From Aquabacterium sp. A3 (GTDB taxonomy: Bacteria; Pseudomonadota; Gammaproteobacteria; Burkholderiales; Burkholderiaceae_C): a stretch of DNA of 64,000 nucleotides. Numbering within the stretch: the stretch's first letter is position 1; each line of letters opens with the position of its first letter. Of the stretch, positions 58,819 through 64,000 are shown one piece after another. Under the pieces are notes generated by a model. That model worked only from the letters and a program-made list of their open reading frames with translations. It was not told the DNA's origin and made no database searches. Location of the stretch: positions 124,001 through 188,000 of the forward strand of contig NZ_JBBPEV010000005.1 in the NCBI RefSeq assembly GCF_038069945.1. Reading direction: 5' to 3'. A program made the position numbers and the translations under genes.

Positions 58819-58956
58819 TCAATCTTCTGAAAGAGGCAGCTTGGCCGCCTCTTCGAACTGGGCCTTGTTGCCGCGCGAATACGCCCAGACCACAATGCCC
58901 ACGAACACGCCCAGACATGCCACGGTGAAGAGGCTTCTCAGATCCATGACGTCCAT
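58819..58956 (-). CDS. ccoQ: cbb3 oxidase small subunit CcoQ
   Basis: CcoQ stabilises the cbb3 oxidase. The 45-residue protein has one membrane helix (LFTVACLGVFVGIVVWAYS) followed by the characteristic RGNKAQFEEAAKLPL segment. AGGAG is eight bases before the ATG at 58956. A second ATG lies three codons later. It lies between ccoO and ccoP, as in most proteobacteria. Confidence 0.92.
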   Translation of the reverse strand: MDVMDLRSLFTVACLGVFVGIVVWAYSRGNKAQFEEAAKLPLSED

Positions 58957-58971
58957 GTCTGCTGCTCCTGG

Positions 58972-59601
58972 TTACTTGACGGCAGTGCCCAGCACCTGCA
59001 GGTAGGCGATCAGAGCTTGCAGCTCGGTCTTGCCTTCCACCTCGGCTTCGGCGGCCTTGATCTCGTCATCGGAGTAAGGCACGCCCACCTTGCGCAGGGC
59101 TTCCATGCGGGGCGCCAGACCCTTGGCGTTGACCGTGGCGGTCTCCAGCCAGGGGTAGGCCGGCATGTTGGACTCGGGCACCACATCACGCGGGTTGATC
59201 AAGTGCACGCGATGCCATTCGTCGGAGTACTTGCCGCCAACCCGGTGCAGGTCGGGGCCGGTGCGCTTGGAGCCCCATTGGAAGGGGTGGTCGTACACGA
59301 ACTCGCCCGCCACCGAGTAGTGGCCATAACGCAGGGTTTCAGCGCGGAAGGGACGGATCATCTGCGAGTGGCAGCCGTAGCAGCCCTCACGCAGGTAAAC
59401 GTCACGACCAGCCAACTGCAAGGCGGTGTAAGGCTTGAGGCCGTCGACCGGTTGCGTGGTGCTTTGCTGGAAAAACAGGGGAACGATTTCCACCAGACCA
59501 CCGAACGCCACGACCACCAGGGTCAGGACGATCATCAGGAAGTTGCTGGTTTCGATCCGTTCGTGGGAAAACAGCTTGGGCTTGTGATTGTTGTCAGCCA
59601 T
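58972..59601 (-). CDS. ccoO: Cytochrome c oxidase cbb3-type subunit II (CcoO, monohaem)
   Basis: CcoO is the monohaem cytochrome c subunit that relays electrons from CcoP to CcoN. The 209-residue product has an N-terminal membrane anchor ([25 protein letters not shown]), the single haem motif [12 protein letters not shown] and the distal-Met segment SNMPAYPWL. The ATG at 59601 has GGAGA upstream; the gap to ccoN is 13 bases. Confidence 0.97.
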   Translation of the reverse strand: MADNNHKPKLFSHERIETSNFLMIVLTLVVVAFGGLVEIVPLFFQQSTTQPVDGLKPYTALQLAGRDVYLREGCYGCHSQMIRPFRAETLRYGHYSVAGEFVYDHPFQWGSKRTGPDLHRVGGKYSDEWHRVHLINPRDVVPESNMPAYPWLETATVNAKGLAPRMEALRKVGVPYSDDEIKAAEAEVEGKTELQALIAYLQVLGTAVK

Positions 59602-59614
59602 GATCAATCTCCAA

Positions 59615-61063
59615 TCAGGCGTGTGCCGGCGTGGCCTGGGGGATCGGCGCGTTGACGGCGCGACCAGCCATGGCGGTCATCACGGTGTTCCACAGCATCA
59701 GGATCATGCCGCCCAGGTAGAGCAGGCCGCCCGCGACGCGGATCACGTAGAAGGGATAGGTGGCCTTCACGCTTTCGACGAAGGTGTAGACCAGGGTGCC
59801 GTCGGCATTCACTGCACGCCACATCAGGCCCTGCATCACACCGGCGATCCACATCGCAGCGATGTACAGCACGATGCCGATGGTGGCGGCCCAGAAGTGC
59901 ACCGAAATGGCCGAGACGCTGTACATGGTCTTGCGCCCGAACATGCGCGGGATCAGGTAGTAGAGCGATCCCATCGAGATCAGACCCACCCAGCCCAGGG
60001 CGCCCGAGTGCACGTGGCCCACCGTCCAGTCGGTGTAGTGCGACAGCGAGTTCACGGTCTTGATGGACATCATCGGACCTTCGAAGGTGGACATGCCGTA
60101 GAACGACAGGGCCACGATCAGGAACTTCAGGATGGCGTCGTCACGCAGCTTGTACCAGGCACCCGACAGGGTCATGATGCCGTTGATCATGCCGCCCCAA
60201 GATGGTGCCAGCAGGATCAGCGAGAACACCATGCCGACGGATTGGGTCCAGTCAGGCAGCGCGGTGTAGTGCAGGTGGTGAGGACCCGCCCACATGTAGG
60301 TGAAGATCAGCGCCCAGAAGTGGACGATGGACAGGCGGTAGGAGTAAACCGGACGTTCGGCCTGCTTGGGGATGTAGTAGTACATCATGCCCAGGAAGCC
60401 GGCGGTCAGGAAGAAGCCCACGGCATTGTGGCCGTACCACCATTGCACCATGGCGTCTTGCACGCCCGCGTAGGCAGAGTAAGACTTGGGCGACAGGACG
60501 CCGTTGTCGAACACCGGGATGGCGGCGCTGTTGACGATGTGCAGCAGGGCCACAGCGATGATGAACGCGCCGTAGAACCAGTTGGCCACGTAGATGTGGC
60601 GCACCTTGCGGATGCCGATGGTGCCGAAGAAGACCACGGCATAGGCCACCCAGACCAGGGTGATCAGGATGTCAATGGGCCATTCCAGCTCGGCATATTC
60701 CTTGCCTTGGGTGTAACCCATGGGCAAAGACAGCGCAGCGGCAACGATGACCAATTGCCAACCCCAGAACGTGAAGGAGGCCAATGGGCCTGCAAACAGT
60801 CGGGTTTGACAGGTTCGTTGCACCACGTGGTAAGACGTGGCGAACAGCGCACAACCGCCGAACGCGAAAATCACGGCGTTGGTGTGCAGGGGACGCAGCC
60901 GCCCGTAGGACAGCCAGGGGATGCCGAAATTGAGTTCCGGCCAAGCCAGTTGGGACGCGATCAGGACGCCGACCGCCATACCGACGACGCCCCAGACGAC
61001 GGCGGCAATGGCGAACTGCCGGACAACCTTGTCGTTGTATGTGGCAGAGTGGGTGGTTGCCAT
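59615..61063 (-). CDS. ccoN: Cytochrome c oxidase cbb3-type subunit I (CcoN, catalytic)
   Basis: CcoN is the proton-pumping, oxygen-reducing subunit with haems b and b3 and CuB. The 482-residue product has about 12 helices, the low-spin haem His in [13 protein letters not shown], the CuB-region [11 protein letters not shown] with the helix VII Tyr in MMYYYIPK, the His pair in [16 protein letters not shown] and a C-terminal His region ([14 protein letters not shown]). AAAGGAG precedes the ATG at 61063. It opens the ccoNOQP operon, controlled by the FNR box inside ccoS. Confidence 0.98.
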   Translation of the reverse strand: MATTHSATYNDKVVRQFAIAAVVWGVVGMAVGVLIASQLAWPELNFGIPWLSYGRLRPLHTNAVIFAFGGCALFATSYHVVQRTCQTRLFAGPLASFTFWGWQLVIVAAALSLPMGYTQGKEYAELEWPIDILITLVWVAYAVVFFGTIGIRKVRHIYVANWFYGAFIIAVALLHIVNSAAIPVFDNGVLSPKSYSAYAGVQDAMVQWWYGHNAVGFFLTAGFLGMMYYYIPKQAERPVYSYRLSIVHFWALIFTYMWAGPHHLHYTALPDWTQSVGMVFSLILLAPSWGGMINGIMTLSGAWYKLRDDAILKFLIVALSFYGMSTFEGPMMSIKTVNSLSHYTDWTVGHVHSGALGWVGLISMGSLYYLIPRMFGRKTMYSVSAISVHFWAATIGIVLYIAAMWIAGVMQGLMWRAVNADGTLVYTFVESVKATYPFYVIRVAGGLLYLGGMILMLWNTVMTAMAGRAVNAPIPQATPAHA

Positions 61064-61090
61064 CTCTTCTTCTCCTTTGTTGCAGGCTGA

Positions 61091-61096
61091 ATTGTG
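61091..61096 (-). promoter_or_regulatory. -10 element of the ccoNOQP promoter
   Basis: CACAAT on the minus strand matches TATAAT at four positions. A start at about 61083 places the upstream FNR box centre at -41.5 and leaves a 20-base leader before ccoN. The spacing agrees with a class II FNR-activated promoter. Confidence 0.6.
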
Positions 61097-61111
61097 CGGG
61101 CAAACCACTAG

Positions 61112-61288
61112 CTAATTTTGATAAGGCTCAACCTTATCCTCAGGTTTTTCCTCGTCTGTCTTCAAGATGCGAACGGCTTCTTGCTCGATGTCTTCAAATT
61201 GACCATTGAAGACCGCCCAGCCCAGCACGGCCAGGATGGCCAGCACCAGCAAAACGGACACGGGGAGCAAGACGTAGAGGATTTCCAT
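61112..61288 (-). CDS. ccoS: cbb3 oxidase maturation protein CcoS
   Basis: CcoS is a short membrane protein required for incorporation of haem b and copper into cbb3 oxidase. The 58-residue product is MEILYVLLPVSVLLVLAI at the start, with one helix followed by the family motif GWAVFNGQFEDIEQEAVRIL and a charged tail. It starts 14 bases after ccoI on the same strand. Its last codons carry the FNR box for ccoN. Confidence 0.93.
   Translation of the reverse strand: MEILYVLLPVSVLLVLAILAVLGWAVFNGQFEDIEQEAVRILKTDEEKPEDKVEPYQN
61118..61131. promoter_or_regulatory. FNR box for ccoNOQP, inside the 3' end of ccoS
   Basis: TTGATAAGGCTCAA (plus strand) matches the FNR consensus at nine of ten positions. 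On the minus strand it reads TTGAGCCTTATCAA and encodes the VEPYQ residues at the CcoS C-terminus. It is about 41 bases upstream of the inferred ccoN start site. Confidence 0.78.
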
Positions 61289-61302
61289 GGCGTGGTTTGC
61301 CG

Positions 61303-63705
61303 TCAGCGACGGTCGGGGCCGAGTCTAAGGGCATTCAGCACGACACCCAGCGAGCTCAGCGCCATGCCCAGCCCCGCAAGCCAGGGGGGCATCAAGCCCA
61401 TCAGGGCCAGGGGAATGGAGCTGAAGTTGTAGATCGCTGACCATGTCAGGTTCTGTTTAACGATTCGCATGGCCCTGCGGCTGATGGCCACCGCTTCTGG
61501 CACACCCTGCAAACGACCGTTCAGCACGATGAGGTCGGCCTGAGACTGCGCCAGCGCGGCCCCCTGGTCGAGGGCCATGGAAACGTCGGCTTTTGCCAAC
61601 ACCGGGGCATCGTTGATGCCGTCGCCAACGACGGCCACCCGAAGGCCCTGCGACTGGGCCGACTGGATGGCTCGGAGCTTGTCCTCTGGCGTGGCCTCCG
61701 CCTGCGCGACACTCAAGCCAGCCGCGCTGCCGCCCAACTGCGCCGCCGCCGCATACACACGATCGCACTGGTCGCCCGAGAGCAGCAAAGCGTCGATGTG
61801 CAGCCGCTGCAAGCCGGCCAGCGCGGGGCGGGCCTCGTCCCGAAACCGCTCGTCAAACACGAAGCCCACCACCGTGTCGGTCTGCAAGCTCTCGTCGGCG
61901 CCCCACGCAGCCACCCAAACCCGCGCATCAGGGTGGTGCATCACCCAGGCGGGGGCATGGCCCTGCAGCACCCAGTCCTGGCGTCCAAGCCGCCACACAC
62001 GGCCTGACGCGTCCACCGCCTCGACGCCCTGGCCAGCCAACTCGCGCACCTCGGCCCAGGGTTGCCGGCTCCAGCCACCCGCGGCATCGGCCGCCGCCAG
62101 CAGCGATCGCGACAAAGGATGCTGAGAGTGGGCCGCCAGGTCCACGGCCTCGGTCCAGCGCCGGGGCCAGTCCTGAGAGACGGTCTGCACCGGCTGTGCG
62201 CCCTGCGCGATGCACCATGAGGACAGCGTCAGGGCGCCTTCGGTGAGCGTGCCCGTCTTGTCAAAGTACACGCGCTCGATCTTCGACAAGGTTTCCAGGG
62301 CATCGAGGCGGCGCACCAGCACCCCCCTGGAGGCCATGTTGCCCGCTGCCGCCAGCAAGGCCGCTGGCGCCGACAAGGAGAACGCACACGGGCAGGTCAC
62401 AACCAGCACCGACACCGCCACCCAGATGGCCCGACTGGGGTCGATCCAGCTCCAGACCAGCCCCCCCAGCAAGGCGAGGATCAGCACCCCCCACAAGAAT
62501 GGGCTGGCAAACCGGTCTGCCAACCTCATCAGACCAGGCTTTTCGGTCATGGCCTGCTGAACCAGCGACACGATCTGCTGGTAGCGTGTGTCCATGCCCA
62601 GGCGCTCGACGCTGATCCACACCGGGGCGGAGAGGTTGAGGCTGCCGGCCACGACCAATTGACCCGCACGGCGATGGACGGCCCGGGATTCACCCGTGAG
62701 CAAGGATTCATCCACGTCGGTCTCGCCTTGCAGCACCTGCCCGTCGGCGGGGAAGGCCTGCCCGACGGCCACGCGCACCCGATCCCCATGGCGCAGCGCC
62801 GAGATCGGCACCGATTCGATGCCAGCCACGGACAGGTCGGACTGAGCGTCCACTGCGCGCTCAACCGCCTCGGGCAGCCGCACACACAAGGCCTCCAGCG
62901 ACTGGGTGACCTGCTCCCGGGCCCGGCTTTCAAGCCAGCGCCCTGCCAGCAGGAAAGCCACGAACATGGTCAATGAGTCGAAATAGGCATCCGGGCCAAA
63001 AATGTCGGTGTGCCCGAAGGTGACCCCGGTGGAGACCACGAAGGCCGCGGCCATGCCGATGGCCACGGGGGTGTCCATGGCAATGCGACCTTGGCGCGCC
63101 GCACGCCACGCGCCCTGGAAAAATGGCCCGCACGAAAACAGCATGACCGGCAGGCTGAGCACCCAGTTCGCCCAGTTCATGAGCTGCCACAGGTCGGGCG
63201 GGATTTCGTCGCGCCCGGCCACGTACTGCGGAAAGGTGATCATCATCACCTGCATCATGCAAAACGCGGCCACGGCCAATTGCCACAGGAGCTTGCGACG
63301 TTCGCGCAAGCGCTCGTGACCGGCGCGGGCCGCAGCGTCAGGCCAGGCGCGGTAGCCCACGGCCTGTACGGCCCGCACCAGCCCCGACAGCTGGGTGGCC
63401 TTGGGGTCCAGGGTGATGCGTGCCCGCTGGGACGCCGCCTGCACCTGAACGTCCTGAACGCCAGGCACCGTGCGCAAGGCCTGTTCGATCGTGATGGAGC
63501 AGGCCGCACAGTACATGCCTGACAAACCCAGCCCGATGGTGCGCAGGCTGGACCCGGGCACCTGTGCCAGCACGCACTGCTGCATCAGGTCGGGGTCGTC
63601 CAGCCCGGCCACCTGCGCGGCGCTGAGCTCCGGCAGCGGCGGCAGTGGCCCGCCTTCGGTCGACAGGGGTTGCGGCACGGCCGGTGCGGGGGATACGGCG
63701 TTCAT
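61303..63705 (-). CDS. ccoI: Copper-translocating P-type ATPase CcoI (cbb3 assembly)
   Basis: CcoI (CtpA/FixI type) exports copper for insertion into cbb3 oxidase. The 800-residue product has an N-terminal metal-binding domain with Cys pair GMYCAAC (about 65-70), eight predicted helices, the transport motif CPCAFSLSAPAAL, phosphorylation site DKTGTLT, TGES and GDGINDAPVL. The SLSAP after CPC is characteristic of CcoI, unlike CopA (LATP). No Shine-Dalgarno sequence is evident at 63705. It is followed by ccoS. Confidence 0.96.
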   Translation of the reverse strand: MNAVSPAPAVPQPLSTEGGPLPPLPELSAAQVAGLDDPDLMQQCVLAQVPGSSLRTIGLGLSGMYCAACSITIEQALRTVPGVQDVQVQAASQRARITLDPKATQLSGLVRAVQAVGYRAWPDAAARAGHERLRERRKLLWQLAVAAFCMMQVMMITFPQYVAGRDEIPPDLWQLMNWANWVLSLPVMLFSCGPFFQGAWRAARQGRIAMDTPVAIGMAAAFVVSTGVTFGHTDIFGPDAYFDSLTMFVAFLLAGRWLESRAREQVTQSLEALCVRLPEAVERAVDAQSDLSVAGIESVPISALRHGDRVRVAVGQAFPADGQVLQGETDVDESLLTGESRAVHRRAGQLVVAGSLNLSAPVWISVERLGMDTRYQQIVSLVQQAMTEKPGLMRLADRFASPFLWGVLILALLGGLVWSWIDPSRAIWVAVSVLVVTCPCAFSLSAPAALLAAAGNMASRGVLVRRLDALETLSKIERVYFDKTGTLTEGALTLSSWCIAQGAQPVQTVSQDWPRRWTEAVDLAAHSQHPLSRSLLAAADAAGGWSRQPWAEVRELAGQGVEAVDASGRVWRLGRQDWVLQGHAPAWVMHHPDARVWVAAWGADESLQTDTVVGFVFDERFRDEARPALAGLQRLHIDALLLSGDQCDRVYAAAAQLGGSAAGLSVAQAEATPEDKLRAIQSAQSQGLRVAVVGDGINDAPVLAKADVSMALDQGAALAQSQADLIVLNGRLQGVPEAVAISRRAMRIVKQNLTWSAIYNFSSIPLALMGLMPPWLAGLGMALSSLGVVLNALRLGPDRR

Positions 63706-63731
63706 GACTTGGGGCTGCTACAGTGATCGGG

Positions 63732-63752
63732 TTGAGACCCTTCAATATTGAA
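63732..63752. promoter_or_regulatory. Degenerate FNR-like box and adjacent palindrome before ccoI and DUF192 gene
   Basis: TTGAGACCCTTCAA (63732-63745) matches the FNR consensus at eight of ten positions and partly overlaps the perfect palindrome TTCAATATTGAA (63741-63752). The site is in the 77-base gap between divergent ccoI and the DUF192 gene. Its centre is only 33 bases from the ccoI ATG, close for class II activation, so the FNR assignment is tentative. Confidence 0.4.
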
Positions 63753-63782
63753 CTTCCAGCGACACATCCACCTGTCATCGCC

Positions 63783-64000
63783 ATGTCTCCATCCAAGATT
63801 GTCTTGCATGCCGGGCTGAAGGCCCAAATCTGGGGGCTTGTCACGGCCGGTTTGCTGGCCATCGGCGCGTCGGCCCATGCCGGCGATGCGCCCCAAAGTC
63901 TGCCAACGGTGGCGCTGAGTGCCGGCATGCACAACATCCAGGCCGAGGTGGCGCGCACGCCGCAAGAGTTGTCCACCGGCTTGATGCACCGCAGCAGCAT
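63783..64000 (+). CDS. DUF192 family protein, N-terminal part (runs off the right edge)
   Basis: An open frame starts with ATG at 63783 and continues to the window end. It has a signal peptide (QIWGLVTAGLLAIGASAHAGDA) and the beginning of a DUF192 domain: LSAGMHNIQAEVARTPQELSTGLMHRSSM, where the R-TP-x5-GLM.R pattern is the family hallmark. DUF192 proteins are small, often exported and of unknown function. It is divergent from ccoI. Confidence 0.8.
   Translation, partial: MSPSKIVLHAGLKAQIWGLVTAGLLAIGASAHAGDAPQSLPTVALSAGMHNIQAEVARTPQELSTGLMHRSS

Overview
The window is chromosomal DNA of a GC-rich betaproteobacterium, most probably a member of the Burkholderiales close to Comamonadaceae or the Aquabacterium/Rubrivivax/Leptothrix group. 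The evidence is gene order and protein style: EarP next to an Arg-32 EF-P, rimP-nusA-infB-rbfA-truB-typA, cysS-alkA-accA-tilS-lysC-tRNA-Ser, cspD divergent from clpS-clpA, and a ccoI-ccoS-ccoNOQP-ccoGH cluster beside hemN and fnr. I saw no phage, insertion sequence, CRISPR array or integrated element. Coding density is very high. No gene-free stretch exceeds 300 bases; the longest are about 19770-20045, 42024-42293 and 50177-50463, and their visible promoter, hairpin or leader signals are listed.

Layout, left to right. 1-5043: a lipoprotein fragment and uvrC on the minus strand, then earP, efp and a REC-GGDEF diguanylate cyclase on the plus strand. 5072-11064 (minus): a K+ channel pair (ktrA, ktrB) behind dusA, a hydroxyisobutyryl-CoA hydrolase-like gene, and a cholesterol-oxidase-like flavoenzyme. 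11220-19769 (minus): the translation/transcription operon rimP-nusA-infB-rbfA-truB-typA. 20046-24052: fabI, a divergent AraC/GlxA regulator and glutathione transferase, a second glutathione transferase and a DUF4404 gene. 24065-30741 (minus): ldcA-yejABEF, probably a muropeptide or peptide uptake and recycling unit. 30906-35912: a CysB-type regulator, a lone cysA with a 39-residue membrane protein, an M14-type deacylase with an alpha/beta hydrolase, and rdgC.

35992-42023 (minus): tRNA-Ser(GCT), lysC, tilS, accA, an AlkA-type glycosylase and cysS. 42294-47461 (plus): a tightly coupled envelope operon with a TPR protein, an L,D-transpeptidase, two cyclophilins, lpxH and mtfA. 47508-52129: clpA and clpS (minus), cspD (plus) and icd (minus). 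52286-64000: a microaerobic respiration island with a SafE/UreH-like membrane protein, hemN, fnr, a 97-residue membrane protein, ccoH, ccoG, ccoP, ccoQ, ccoO, ccoN, ccoS and ccoI, then the start of a DUF192 gene.

The right-hand 12 kb behaves as one regulatory unit. Fnr is encoded inside it, and FNR-box-like palindromes precede fnr/hemN, ccoG and ccoN, with a weaker one before ccoI. The ccoN box lies inside the last codons of ccoS. The window is otherwise ordinary housekeeping DNA. I did not find a wholly new system. The best leads are the FNR wiring, a cholesterol oxidase homologue that seems to lack its isomerisation base, the ldcA-yejABEF linkage, several very small genes, and unusual overlaps. 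Four small genes (ccoQ, ccoS, the 39-residue membrane protein and the edge lipoprotein) are easily missed because of length or position.
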